This document shows, in pieces, positions 34,596 through 44,034 of a stretch of DNA of 64,000 nucleotides. Where the stretch lies: NCBI RefSeq assembly GCF_000745015.1, contig NZ_JQNA01000002.1:2046001-2110000 (forward strand), written 5' to 3'. The translations under genes and the position numbers were made by a program. The notes below the pieces were generated by a model that saw only the letters and a list, made by a program, of their open reading frames with translations, did not search any database and had not been told where the DNA came from. Origin of the DNA: Burkholderia sp. 9120 (GTDB taxonomy: Bacteria > Pseudomonadota > Gammaproteobacteria > Burkholderiales > Burkholderiaceae). How positions within the stretch are numbered: the stretch's first letter is position 1; the number at the start of each line of letters is the position of its first letter.

Positions 34596-36962
34596 TCATT
34601 CGTAATTGGTGAAACGCGCTTCCGGCGGCGGCGGCGGCGGCAACGGCGTATAGCCCTGCACGCCGTTGCGGAACGCGGCCATCAACCCATTGTCGACGCT
34701 CGACAAGCCCTTGAACGTCAACTGCGCGAGGAACCGCGTGCTCGTCTGATTCTGATTCGAGGTGTTCACACCGTTCGCGTAGCGCTGGATCCCGGCGCCG
34801 AGCGTCCAGCAGTCGGCATCGTATTGCAGGCCTACCAGACCGTCGACGATCCGTTTTCCGCCCAGGTCGTAGTTGAACCTCGCCACCCCGTACACGTGGT
34901 GCGTGAGCGGCCATTGCCCCGAAACCAGCACCTGATTGATCGGCGTGTTATCCAACGTGGTGTTCGCGCGGGTATAACGGTACGCGACGTTGATCACCTT
35001 GCCGCTGGCCGGGCTGAACCCGAAGCCAACACTCGTCTTCACCAGCTGGTTGTTGTCGGCATTATATTGGAACGCCGTTTCCGAAGCGAAACCGGCGCCG
35101 AGCTTGAGCGACGCACCCACGATCAGGTCCGAATGGGTGGCCTGCGTGCTGGTCTGGGTCGGCAACAGCGTGACGCGCTGGTCCTGGAAGTAATACTGCT
35201 GCGCGATCACGAAACGCGCGCGTTCGTCGCCCGTGGCCGGGTTGATGAAGCGCGTGGTGATGGCCGCGGTCAGACGGTTCGCGTCGGCGATCCGGTCGTT
35301 ACCGACGAAGGTGTTCGGCGAGAAAATTTCCGCCAGCCCGAAATCGGATTCGGCGGTATCGAACAGCGGCGCGAACGCCTGGTTGCGATACGGCGTGTAC
35401 ACGTAGTACAGCCGCGGCTCCAGCGTCTGGATGTAATCCTCACCGAAGATCCGCACCGAGCGGTCGAAAATCAGGCCCGTGTCGAACGTGAAGGTCGGGA
35501 TCGATTCGGTGAAATTCTTCGGCGTGCCGGCCGGCGTGGTGCTGCTGATGTTGTTCAGGTCGTACGACGCGAGGTGCAACTGCACCTTCGGCGTGACGAA
35601 GTACCCCGGCCCGACCACCGAATACGACAGGTACGGGTTGAACATCACCCGCTGACCCTGCGTCGTGTCCGCAGTGGTGATGCGGAAATTCGAGTAATCG
35701 GCTTCCGCGCCGTAATCGAACCCGCCGATGTTGTACTTCGCGTACTTCACGTTCAACTGCGGCTCGCGGCCATACGGCGCAATCGACGGCGTCAGCGTCT
35801 GCCAGTGCTGCTCGCGCGCGAGCACCGACCACGGACCGTTGTTGTACGTCAACCCGGCTTCCTGTTGATACAGGAGCTGGGTGCCGTTCATGAACTGACT
35901 GACCGACGACGACAGGTCTTCCGGATACGTGTTGTCCGAAACCTTGTTGTAGTAGATGTAGCCGCCGAACCCGTTGCCGAAGTTCTGGTTGTGCTGGATG
36001 TACAGCGCGTAGCGGTTGGTCTTGGTCAGCCGGTCGTCCGGCAGGAACTCGCCGGTGATCGAACCGGAATACGTGGGCGACAGATAGCGGAACGACGACT
36101 GCAACTGCACGCCGCGCTTGGAGATCAGACGCGGTGTAATGGTCAGATCGCGGTTCGGTGCGATGTTGAAGTAATACGGCACCGACAGTTCGAAGCCGTT
36201 CGACGAACTCAGCGAGAACGTGGGCGGCAGAACCCCGCTGCGCCGCTCGCCCGAGAGCGGGAACGACAGCCACGGCGACGCGAACACCGGCACGCCCTGG
36301 AAGAACAGCACGCCGTCATGCGCGACGCCTTCGTCCGCGCCGGTGTCGAAATCGAACTCGCTGCCTTTGATGTACCAGGCCGGATCGTCCGCGCACTGGC
36401 AGGCGGTATAGGTGCCCTTCGTGAAGACCGAGCGCTCATTGTCGAGCAGATCGACACGCTGCGCGCTGCCCGAGCCGCCGGTCACATTGAAGTGGTACTT
36501 CGGCGCGGTCATGAAACCTTCGCTCGAATCCAGCCGCATGTGCGCTTCAGGCCCGACGAAGGTGTTGCCGTTGTTGTTGACATGGACCTGGCCGTACGCG
36601 TCGGCCATGTCCGTGTCCTGATCGTAATGCAGGGCGTCGGCCTTGATCACCATCGTGTTGTGGCGTATCTCGGCCGCGCCCTTGGCCGCCATGTCCTGGT
36701 CGGTGGTGCCGGTGGTCGTGTCACCGAGCACGAAGGTGGCCGACTTCTGCCCCTGTAGCAGCGGATGTTCTTCCAGTTGCGGGGCGAGCTGCATGCCCCA
36801 GGGCGCGTCGATCGGTTGCGGCTGCGCGGCTTCCCCCACCAGCTGGGCGTGCGCAAGCGCGGGCATCAGGCCCGGAACGGCGATCAACGCCGCGACGAGC
36901 CGCCTTTTGCGCGGCACTACGGCACAAGAGGGAGTCGTTTGGGAAAGCTGTCTAGGCGGCAT
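34596..36962 (-). CDS. lptD: LPS-assembly outer-membrane protein LptD
   Basis: Protein of 788 residues from the ATG at 36962. Another ATG at 36986 is possible, and neither has a strong ribosome site. A signal peptide ends near 'PALAHAQ'. An OstA/LptA-like jellyroll (about 75-200) is followed by the large LptD barrel, which delivers LPS to the outer leaflet with LptE. The mature chain shows only three cysteines, two in 'CQC' and one in 'DADCW' near the C-terminus, whereas E. coli LptD has four. A Pro-rich stretch precedes the last residues. Confidence 0.95.
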   Translation of the reverse strand: MPPRQLSQTTPSCAVVPRKRRLVAALIAVPGLMPALAHAQLVGEAAQPQPIDAPWGMQLAPQLEEHPLLQGQKSATFVLGDTTTGTTDQDMAAKGAAEIRHNTMVIKADALHYDQDTDMADAYGQVHVNNNGNTFVGPEAHMRLDSSEGFMTAPKYHFNVTGGSGSAQRVDLLDNERSVFTKGTYTACQCADDPAWYIKGSEFDFDTGADEGVAHDGVLFFQGVPVFASPWLSFPLSGERRSGVLPPTFSLSSSNGFELSVPYYFNIAPNRDLTITPRLISKRGVQLQSSFRYLSPTYSGSITGEFLPDDRLTKTNRYALYIQHNQNFGNGFGGYIYYNKVSDNTYPEDLSSSVSQFMNGTQLLYQQEAGLTYNNGPWSVLAREQHWQTLTPSIAPYGREPQLNVKYAKYNIGGFDYGAEADYSNFRITTADTTQGQRVMFNPYLSYSVVGPGYFVTPKVQLHLASYDLNNISSTTPAGTPKNFTESIPTFTFDTGLIFDRSVRIFGEDYIQTLEPRLYYVYTPYRNQAFAPLFDTAESDFGLAEIFSPNTFVGNDRIADANRLTAAITTRFINPATGDERARFVIAQQYYFQDQRVTLLPTQTSTQATHSDLIVGASLKLGAGFASETAFQYNADNNQLVKTSVGFGFSPASGKVINVAYRYTRANTTLDNTPINQVLVSGQWPLTHHVYGVARFNYDLGGKRIVDGLVGLQYDADCWTLGAGIQRYANGVNTSNQNQTSTRFLAQLTFKGLSSVDNGLMAAFRNGVQGYTPLPPPPPPEARFTNYE

Positions 36963-37182
36963 GTATCGTTTGGCGAATCGGCCCATCCGCCAGCTTTTAC
37001 AGTCACGATCCACCGCCTGCACACCCCGACCGTGACAGTGGGCTGCACATCAATTAACAATCTTTCGAACGGTGAGGCGGGCGGTGAAGCGGAACGCGCG
37101 AAAGCTGGCGTGAGTCGCGTCAAAAAAGTCGTGGGGTATTATATGGCAAGACGTTGCCCCTCAGAATTTGCCGCCGGTTTTC
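36963..37182. other. Divergent promoter region lptD / amgK
   Basis: 220 bp between divergent operons. TATTAT at 37137-37142 could serve as -10 for amgK but lacks a good -35. An AT-rich patch at 37046-37066 may belong to the lptD promoter. Confidence 0.35.
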
Positions 37183-38295
37183 ATGACGCTACCCTCCTCC
37201 CAAGATACCCAAGATCCCCGTCTCGACCTGCTCAAAGCCTGGCTGAACCGCCACGCAGCGGGCTATTCGCTCGAGCTCGATACCCTCGCACCGGCTTCGT
37301 CCGACGCCAGTTTTCGGCGCTATTTCCGGCTCGCCGGTAAGGCGGCGGAAGATGAAAGCACCGGCACGCTGATCGCCGTCGACGCGCCGCCCCCCGAAAA
37401 GTGCCGCGAATTTGTGCAGGTCGCCCAGTTGCTCGAGGCCGCCAACGTCAACGTACCGCGCGTGCTCGAGGTCGACTTCGACGCCGGCTTCATGCTCGTG
37501 ACCGATCTGGGCACCGATTCGTACCTCGGCGCGCTGACCGACGCGCAGCAGGCGGACGACGCGCGCCGTCCGCGCACGCTGATGCGCGACGCGCTCGACG
37601 CCTTGATCCGCTGGCAACTGACCTCGCGCGAAGACGTGCTGCCGCCGTTCGACGAAGCGTTCCTGCGCCGCGAGATGGAATTGATGCCGGAGTGGTTCAT
37701 CGGCCGGCATCTGGGTCGCGAGGTCGACGAAAAGACGCGCGGTCTGCTCGACCGCACCTTCGCGCTGCTGATCGCGAGCGCCCGTGCGCAGCCGCAGGTG
37801 TTCATGCTGCGCGATTTCATGCCGCGCAATCTGATGGTCGCCACGGCCGCCGCAGTCACGACTGGGTCGAACGGCGCTGCAAACCGCACGGCAAACCCCG
37901 GCGTACTCGACTTCCAGGACGCCGTGTACGGTCCGATCACGTACGACGTCGCGTCGTTGCTGCGCGACGCGTTCCTCGGCTGGGACGAAGAGTTCGAACT
38001 GGATTGCTTCGTGTACTACTGGGAGCGGGCAAAAAAAGCCGGCCTGCCGGTCGATCCCGACTTCGGTGAGTTTTACCGCCAGCTCGAATGGATGGGCCTG
38101 CAACGCCACATCAAGGTGCTCGGGCTGTTCTGCCGGATCAACTACCGCGACAACAAAGCGCATTACATGAAAGATCTGCCGCGTTTCATCGGCTATGCGC
38201 GCAAGGTGGCGGAACGTTATGCGCCGCTGCGTCCGTTCGCGAAGCTGCTCGACGAGCTCGAAGGCCGCGCGGATGACGTCGGCTACACCTTCTGA
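37183..38295 (+). CDS. amgK: N-acetylmuramate/N-acetylglucosamine kinase AmgK
   Basis: Protein of 370 residues of the aminoglycoside-phosphotransferase (APH) fold, with 'MLRDFMPRNLMV' (catalytic loop, in which the usual HxD is RDF) and 'GVLDFQDAVYGP' (metal-binding DFQ). The adjacent gene is murU, only 3 bp on. Together they phosphorylate and then UDP-activate recycled MurNAc, bypassing de novo UDP-MurNAc synthesis, as shown in Pseudomonas. The start at 37183 is chosen over 37168 by homology and is uncertain. Confidence 0.9.
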   Translation: MTLPSSQDTQDPRLDLLKAWLNRHAAGYSLELDTLAPASSDASFRRYFRLAGKAAEDESTGTLIAVDAPPPEKCREFVQVAQLLEAANVNVPRVLEVDFDAGFMLVTDLGTDSYLGALTDAQQADDARRPRTLMRDALDALIRWQLTSREDVLPPFDEAFLRREMELMPEWFIGRHLGREVDEKTRGLLDRTFALLIASARAQPQVFMLRDFMPRNLMVATAAAVTTGSNGAANRTANPGVLDFQDAVYGPITYDVASLLRDAFLGWDEEFELDCFVYYWERAKKAGLPVDPDFGEFYRQLEWMGLQRHIKVLGLFCRINYRDNKAHYMKDLPRFIGYARKVAERYAPLRPFAKLLDELEGRADDVGYTF

Positions 38296-38298
38296 GCG

Positions 38299-39027
38299 AT
38301 GACGACATCCGTGAAGAAAGCGATGATTTTCGCCGCGGGCCGCGGCGAGCGCATGCGTCCGCTGACCGACACCTGTCCGAAACCGTTGCTCGAAGTGGGC
38401 GGCAAACCGCTGATCGTGTGGCAGATCGAGCGGCTCGCGCAGGCCGGCTTTCGCACCATCGTGATCAACCACGCGTGGCTCGGCGAGCAGTTCGAGACCG
38501 TGTTGGGCAATGGCTCGCGCTGGCAGGTCGAATTGCGCTACTCGGCCGAGCATGAAGCGCTCGAAACGGCCGGCGCGATCGCGCAGGCGCTGCCGTTACT
38601 GGAAGACGGCGACAAAGACGGTGACCGCGGCGAGGTGTTCGTCGGCGTCGCCGGCGACGTGTACGCCGATTTCGACTACGCCGCGCTGAATGCCCAGGCC
38701 GACAGGCTCAGCACGTTGCCCGAGCCGGGCATGCATCTGGTGATGGTGCCGAATCCGGTCTTTCATCCGGACGGTGATTTCGGTCTGGTCGACGGAGTGG
38801 TGTCGCTCGACGCGCAGCCGCGCCTGACGTTCGGCAGCATCGCCCTCTACGACACGCGGATGTTCCGCGATCTGCCGCGCGGCACGCGGCGCGCGCTGTC
38901 GCCGTACTACCGCGACACGATCTCGCGCGGGCTTGCGAGCGGCGAGTTGTATGAAGGTTTGTGGGAGAACGTCGGCACGGCGGCTCAACTTGGCGCGCTG
39001 GACCTGCGGTTGAAAAGCGAGCGCTAG
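38299..39027 (+). CDS. murU: N-acetylmuramate alpha-1-phosphate uridylyltransferase MurU
   Basis: Nucleotidyltransferase of 242 residues with the signature 'IFAAGRGERMRPLTDTCPKP' (G-x-G-x-R-M and the KP at about 30) and 'GVAGDVYADFDY' for metal binding. It uridylates MurNAc-1-phosphate made by the AmgK pathway. It follows amgK by 3 bp, so the pair is surely one operon. Confidence 0.92.
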   Translation: MTTSVKKAMIFAAGRGERMRPLTDTCPKPLLEVGGKPLIVWQIERLAQAGFRTIVINHAWLGEQFETVLGNGSRWQVELRYSAEHEALETAGAIAQALPLLEDGDKDGDRGEVFVGVAGDVYADFDYAALNAQADRLSTLPEPGMHLVMVPNPVFHPDGDFGLVDGVVSLDAQPRLTFGSIALYDTRMFRDLPRGTRRALSPYYRDTISRGLASGELYEGLWENVGTAAQLGALDLRLKSER

Positions 39028-39044
39028 GCTCGCCTCCGCGCCGC

Positions 39045-40928
39045 TCAGCTCTCGCCCGCCCCCACCGCGTCGACCGCTTCCGGCGCGTGCGCCACGCGCT
39101 GCTGCTGCAACGCCCACATCTGCGCGAACAACCCGTTCGCGCGCAGTAATTCCGCGTGCGTGCCGCGCTCTACGATTTGTCCTTTGTCCATCACGATGAT
39201 CTGCTGCGCGTGCACCACCGTCGACAGCCGATGCGCGATGATCAGCGTCGTGCGCTCGCGGGCAATCTGATCGAGCTCGTGCTGAATCGCGCGTTCGGAG
39301 CGCGAATCGAGCGCGGAGGTCGCTTCGTCGAACAGCAGGATCGGCGGATTCTTCAGAATGGTCCGCGCAATCGCCACGCGCTGCTTTTCGCCACCCGAGA
39401 GCTTCAGGCCACGCTCGCCGACCGGCGTTTCATAGCCCTTCGGCAGTCCTTCGATGAAGTCGTGAATATGCGCCGCGCGCGCCGCCGCGATCACTTCTTC
39501 GCGCGTAGCAGAAGGCCGACCATACGCGATGTTGTAGTAGATCGAATCGTTGAACAGCACCGTATCCTGCGGCACGATCCCGATCGACGCCCGCAGTGAA
39601 TCCTGCGTGACATCGCGAATATCCTGACCGTCGATAGTGATCGCGCCGCCCGCCGCGCGGTCCAGATCGTAGAAGCGGAACATCAGCCGCGCGAGCGTCG
39701 ATTTACCCGAGCCGCTATGCCCCACCACCGCGGTCGTGGTGCCCGCCGGAATCGTGAAACTCACGTCGTGCAGAATCTGCCGCGCCGGTTCATACGCAAA
39801 GTTCACGCGCTCGAAGCGCACCTGCGCGCCGCTCACCTGCAGCGCGGGCGCGCCTTCAACATCGGGCACTTCCTGCGCAGCGCCGAGCAGCGTGAACATG
39901 CGGTCCATGTCGGTAAGGCTCTGCTTCAATTCCCGATACACCACGCCGAGAAAATTCAGCGGAATATAAAGCTGCAACATGAACGTGTTGATCAGTACCA
40001 GATCGCCGAGCGTGAGCTTTCCCGCCATCACGCCCTGAGTCGCACGCCACAGAATGAACACGAGCCCCGTGCCGATGATCGCCTGCTGGCCGAAATTCAG
40101 GGCCGACAGCGAGCGCTGCGATTTGATCGCGGCCGTGCGATAGCGCTTGAGATTTTCGTCGTAACGGCTCGCTTCCCACTCTTCGTTGCCGAAGTACTTC
40201 ACGGTCTCGTAGTTGAGCAGCGAATCGATCGCGCGCGAGTTCGCCTTCGAATCGAGGTCGTTCATCGTGCGGCGAAAATGCGTGCGCCACTCGGTGACCT
40301 TCACCGTGAAAACGATGTACGTGGCCAGCGCGATAAACGTGACCACCGCGTAATACCACTCGTATTTGACGACGAAAAAGCCGAGCACGAGGCCAACCTC
40401 GACGAGCGTCGGCAGAATGCTGTACAGCGAATACGAGATCAGTTGCGTGATGCCGCGCGTGCCGCGTTCGATATCGCGCGACATGCCGCCGGTCTGCCGG
40501 TCGAGATGGAAGCGCAGCGACAGCGCGTGCAGATGGCGGAACACTTTCAACGCCAGTTGCCGCACCGCGCTCTCGGTCACCTTCGCGAACAGAATCTCGC
40601 GCAGCTCGGTAAATAGCGACGTGGACAGCCGCACCACCGCATACGCGACCACCAGCAAACCAACGCCGCCCAGCAGCACGATAGCCGGTGAATCATGCGC
40701 GCGGCCGAGCGCGGTGAGATGCTGCACCGACGCGAGGCTGTCGACGATCCGCTTCATCACGATCGGCACGCCGAGGTTGGCGACTTTCGCGCCGATCAGG
40801 CAGCTCAGCGCGAAAGCGACACGCCATTTGTAGGTGGCGAGATAAGGCAGCAGCGACAGAATGGTCTGCCAGTCGTTGCGCGGCAGGGTGGAGATCGGCG
40901 AGGGTTCGGACGAGGGCGTGCGGCGCAT
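39045..40928 (-). CDS. ATM1/HMT1-like ABC exporter (fused permease-ATPase)
   Basis: Half-transporter of 627 residues from the ATG at 40928. A six-helix membrane domain (about 40-340) precedes the ATPase with Walker A 'GHSGSGKST', signature 'LSGGEKQRVA' and Walker B 'ILLFDEATSALD'. Sequence features such as 'DLDSKANSRAIDSLLNYETVKYFGNE'-type motif in the membrane domain resemble the mitochondrial Atm1 group, which exports glutathione-linked sulfur or metal compounds. The substrate is inferred. It converges with murU. Confidence 0.88.
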   Translation of the reverse strand: MRRTPSSEPSPISTLPRNDWQTILSLLPYLATYKWRVAFALSCLIGAKVANLGVPIVMKRIVDSLASVQHLTALGRAHDSPAIVLLGGVGLLVVAYAVVRLSTSLFTELREILFAKVTESAVRQLALKVFRHLHALSLRFHLDRQTGGMSRDIERGTRGITQLISYSLYSILPTLVEVGLVLGFFVVKYEWYYAVVTFIALATYIVFTVKVTEWRTHFRRTMNDLDSKANSRAIDSLLNYETVKYFGNEEWEASRYDENLKRYRTAAIKSQRSLSALNFGQQAIIGTGLVFILWRATQGVMAGKLTLGDLVLINTFMLQLYIPLNFLGVVYRELKQSLTDMDRMFTLLGAAQEVPDVEGAPALQVSGAQVRFERVNFAYEPARQILHDVSFTIPAGTTTAVVGHSGSGKSTLARLMFRFYDLDRAAGGAITIDGQDIRDVTQDSLRASIGIVPQDTVLFNDSIYYNIAYGRPSATREEVIAAARAAHIHDFIEGLPKGYETPVGERGLKLSGGEKQRVAIARTILKNPPILLFDEATSALDSRSERAIQHELDQIARERTTLIIAHRLSTVVHAQQIIVMDKGQIVERGTHAELLRANGLFAQMWALQQQRVAHAPEAVDAVGAGES

Positions 40929-41234
40929 GGAGGTCGGCTTGGGGAGAGGATGGAACGGCCGGAGTTCGCAGCGGCGCGCCGACCGCAGCAGGCCGATCGA
41001 TCGGCACACTGCTTTTTGTCGCGCGACCCGGCTGGGCGCTTTCCCGTACAATTCCTGATCTTTATATTGTCGCAGAAGCCGGCTGGCGCCGCTTTCCATG
41101 GGCAGTCCGGCCGCCGGTCATCCGTTGGCCACGCAGTTGGGCCGTGCTTCCGCGAGGCGCCGGCAAGATTGCCCCTGAACACCGTCGCCGCCGGTCCACT
41201 CGACCTGGCCCATCCGTTTCTCAAGAGTGTCCCA
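40929..41234. other. Divergent intergenic region ABC exporter / thioesterase
   Basis: 306 bp with no gene. An AT-rich patch at about 41045-41075 holds TACAAT (41047-41052, plus) and TATAAA (minus), which may be -10 elements for the divergent genes. Neither has a convincing -35. Confidence 0.4.
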
Positions 41235-41630
41235 ATGACCGATCTCCTTCAACTCCCGCAAAAGTCCTGCGCGCTGCGCGTCGTGCCGCAACCGTCGGAC
41301 GCGAACGTTCACGGCGACGTGTTCGGCGGCTGGATCATGGCGCAAGTGGACATTGCCGGCTCGATTCCGGCGAGCCGCCGCGCCAACGGCAGAGTGGCGA
41401 CCATCGCGGTCAATTCGTTCGTGTTCAAGCAGCCGGTCTTCGTCGGCGATCTGTTGAGCTTTTACGCGGATATCGTCAAGACGGGCAACACGTCGGTGAC
41501 GGTGTCGGTCGAGGTTTACGCGCAGCGCATGAGCTTGACCGAAGAAGTCGTGAAGGTGACCGAGGCGCTCCTGACCTACGTCGCGACTGACAGCGACCGC
41601 CGTCCGCGCGCGTTGCCGGTGAGGGAATAA
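41235..41630 (+). CDS. Acyl-CoA thioesterase, YciA-like hotdog protein
   Basis: Protein of 131 residues of the hotdog fold with 'NVHGDVFGGWIMAQVDIAGS' (the HGxxFGG helix that carries the catalytic Asp in YciA relatives) and 'VGDLLSFYADIVKTGNTSV'. It probably hydrolyses short- to long-chain acyl-CoAs. A clean terminator follows. The specific substrate is unknown. Confidence 0.9.
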   Translation: MTDLLQLPQKSCALRVVPQPSDANVHGDVFGGWIMAQVDIAGSIPASRRANGRVATIAVNSFVFKQPVFVGDLLSFYADIVKTGNTSVTVSVEVYAQRMSLTEEVVKVTEALLTYVATDSDRRPRALPVRE

Positions 41631-41673
41631 ACACGCGCTGCTGCGCGCGCTGCTAAACAGCGGACCTGAACGA

Positions 41674-41699
41674 AAACGAGGCGCCTGGGCGCCTCGTTT
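41674..41699 (+). terminator. Hairpin after the thioesterase gene
   Basis: Perfect 12-bp arms AAACGAGGCGCC and GGCGCCTCGTTT with a tight loop and a short TTT foot. It serves the plus-strand gene. Confidence 0.9.
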
Positions 41700-41756
41700 G
41701 CATTCCGCTTTACCGCGTTACTGCTTTACTGAAAAACCACCGCGCCCCGAGGCCGC

Positions 41757-42089
41757 TTACTGGCTCGCCGCCGCTGCGGCAGCCGCCTTCTTCTGCGCGT
41801 TCTGAAGGTCGGTCGGATAGTTCGGATCGTTGCGCGACGGGTTATAGCCGTTGGCTTCCAGATTCTTCAACTCGGCGTTTTTCTTGGCACGCGCCTGCTT
41901 GCGCGCGGCCTTGCGCTGGGCCTTCGTGGTGGTCGCTTTCGACGCGGCCACGGGCTTGGCCGCATCCGAATCGTCGCCCGCCGCGCCACCGCTGCCGCCA
42001 CTTTGCGCGAACGCCGGTGCGGCGCACGCCACACTCAGTACCACCGATGCCAGCAACACACTCAGTTTCTTTGCAGGTGAAGACGTCAT
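41757..42089 (-). CDS. Secreted DUF4148-like protein
   Basis: Protein of 110 residues from the ATG at 42089, with a signal peptide ending near 'APAFAQS'. The mature part is Lys/Ala-rich, probably charged and helical, and ends in 'LEANGYNPSRNDPNYPTDLQ', close to the C-terminal motif of the DUF4148 family common in Burkholderiales. It is predicted to be periplasmic. Function is unknown. Confidence 0.75.
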   Translation of the reverse strand: MTSSPAKKLSVLLASVVLSVACAAPAFAQSGGSGGAAGDDSDAAKPVAASKATTTKAQRKAARKQARAKKNAELKNLEANGYNPSRNDPNYPTDLQNAQKKAAAAAAASQ

Positions 42090-42304
42090 TGTTCTCTCTC
42101 CAGTCGAATTGGCAATCTGTACGACGGCGCAACGCCCATGACTTTGTACGAGCAGCGACAACGAGTGGGCGCAACGCCACGTGAATCGATGCTTCGCGGT
42201 TCCCAACGCAGCTTAAGTTGGGAACTCCGAATATAGCCGACTGAAACCCGTCCGCAAAACGGTTTCCACGCAACAGCACGGGGCTGACGCACGCGAATCG
42301 ACGT

Positions 42305-43216
42305 TCAGGCGGAACCGTTGCCGCGCAGATAAACGTCGACCTGTCCTTCGATCCATTGCGCGAAATGGGCCTGCCGGGCATTGAGCATTTCGCGTTGCTG
42401 CCACACGAGCCAGTAGGGATAACGATAGGGCACGCGGATGCCGGTGATCTGCACGAGCTCGCCGCGTGCCAGCGCATGGCCGACCAGGCTGCGCCGTTCG
42501 AGCGCGATGCCCTGCCCCATCAGCACGGCGCCGATCACGATGTTCGAATCGTTCGCCGACAACACCACCGCTTCGTCCGCGGGCTCCGCGACCTGGGCCG
42601 CGCGGCACCAGTCGGTCCAAGGCGTGTCGGGGCTGGAGATCAGCGGACAGGCCATCACGTCTTCGGCCGTGACCGGAAAGCGCCCGTTCGGCGCGAGCGC
42701 GAAATGCGGCGCCGCGACCGCGACGATCTCGTCGTCGAACAGCTTCTGCTGCGCGACGTCGGGCCAATGCCCCTGGCCCATTCGAATGCCGACATCGCAC
42801 GCGCCCTGGCGCAAATCCTCGACTTGCAGACTCGTCAGCAAACGAACCCGATAGTACGGATGCGCCGCGCGGAAACTCGCGAGACGCGGCACGAGCCAAT
42901 GCTGCGCGAACGACGGCAAGGTCGCGATCACCAGTTCGCTTTCCTGCGGACGCGCCTGCGCGCGACGCGTGGCGTGCGTGATGTCGCGCAGCGCGGTGCG
43001 GATTTCGAGCGCGTAGAGACGCCCCACTTCGGTCAGCCGCAGCCCGCGCGCCTCGCGAATAAACAACGCGAGGCCCATGCTGTCCTCGAGCACCTTGATC
43101 TGCTGGCTCACCGCCGAGTGCGTGACATGCAATTCGCGCGCGGCCTGGGTGACGCCGCCCAAACGGGCGACCGCTTCGAAGCAGCGCAGCGCGGTTAAGG
43201 GCGGGATTGGTTTCAT
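42305..43216 (-). CDS. LysR-type transcriptional regulator (GcvA-like)
   Basis: Protein of 303 residues with an N-terminal winged helix ('LGGVTQAARELHVTHSAVSQ') and a periplasmic-binding-like effector domain (about 92-295). It begins 'MKPIPPLTALRCFEAVARLG', typical of the GcvA subgroup. It is divergent from a glutathione S-transferase gene 160 bp away, a frequent LysR-target arrangement, so it likely regulates that gene. The effector is unknown. Confidence 0.93.
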   Translation of the reverse strand: MKPIPPLTALRCFEAVARLGGVTQAARELHVTHSAVSQQIKVLEDSMGLALFIREARGLRLTEVGRLYALEIRTALRDITHATRRAQARPQESELVIATLPSFAQHWLVPRLASFRAAHPYYRVRLLTSLQVEDLRQGACDVGIRMGQGHWPDVAQQKLFDDEIVAVAAPHFALAPNGRFPVTAEDVMACPLISSPDTPWTDWCRAAQVAEPADEAVVLSANDSNIVIGAVLMGQGIALERRSLVGHALARGELVQITGIRVPYRYPYWLVWQQREMLNARQAHFAQWIEGQVDVYLRGNGSA

Positions 43217-43375
43217 GTAAGAAATTCTGACGTAAACCGTCGATTAATGTCGCTTTTTTTGGCGAGCGGAGATGCTTAATCTATCGACTGGATGCGCCTT
43301 GATCTGCGCGGGCATTGAAACTAGCCCAGCGCGGCCGCCTCGGACGCCCATGAAAGAACTTCTAACGGGAATGAG

Positions 43376-43990
43376 ATGAAACTGATCGGTATGCTCGACT
43401 CGCCTTACGTGCGCCGGGTCGCCATCTGCCTCAAATTGCTGAAGATCGAGTTCGAACACGAATCGATTTCGGTGTTCAGCACCTACGACCAGTTCGCGAA
43501 GATCAACCCGGTCGTCAAAGCGCCGACGCTGATCGCCGATAACGGCCAGGTGGTGATGGACTCGACGGCGATTCTTCAGTACGCGGCGACGCTCGCCGGA
43601 GCGGAACAGCGGTTGTTCCCGTCGCGGCCGGACGACGCGTTGCGCGCCGCCCACCTCACCGGCCTTGCGCTGGCCGCCAGCGAAAAGACCGTGCAGATCG
43701 TCTACGAGCGCAATCTGCGGCCAGTGGAGAAACAGCACGAGCCGTGGATCGAGCGCGTGCGCTCGCAGTTGCTCGCTGCTTACGCCGCGCTCGAAAAGGA
43801 TCTCGCCACCACGCCGCCGCCCACCGAAACCGATCGCTTCGACGCGGCGGATATCACCGTGGCGGTTGCGTGGCGCTTCACGCAGATGATGCTGCCGGAG
43901 ATCGTCAGCGAAGATGCGTATCCGCATCTAAAAGCGTTTTCCGCGTTGGCGGAGGTCTCGCCGGTGTTCGTGAGCACGCCGCCGGTGTAA
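43376..43990 (+). CDS. Glutathione S-transferase family protein
   Basis: Protein of 204 residues with the N-terminal thioredoxin-like domain ('MKLIGMLDSPYVRRVAICLK'; Ser/Tyr at 9-11 in the active-site loop) and glutathione-binding 'VKAPTLIADNGQVVMDSTAI' (cis-Pro and the Asp-Ser pair). An all-helical C-terminal domain follows. It is divergent from the LysR gene. The substrate is unknown; such proteins conjugate or reduce electrophiles. Confidence 0.9.
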   Translation: MKLIGMLDSPYVRRVAICLKLLKIEFEHESISVFSTYDQFAKINPVVKAPTLIADNGQVVMDSTAILQYAATLAGAEQRLFPSRPDDALRAAHLTGLALAASEKTVQIVYERNLRPVEKQHEPWIERVRSQLLAAYAALEKDLATTPPPTETDRFDAADITVAVAWRFTQMMLPEIVSEDAYPHLKAFSALAEVSPVFVSTPPV

Positions 43991-44034
43991 GACTCAACTC
44001 ACGCCCAGCTCACCGTGACGGTCGACGCACGCCT

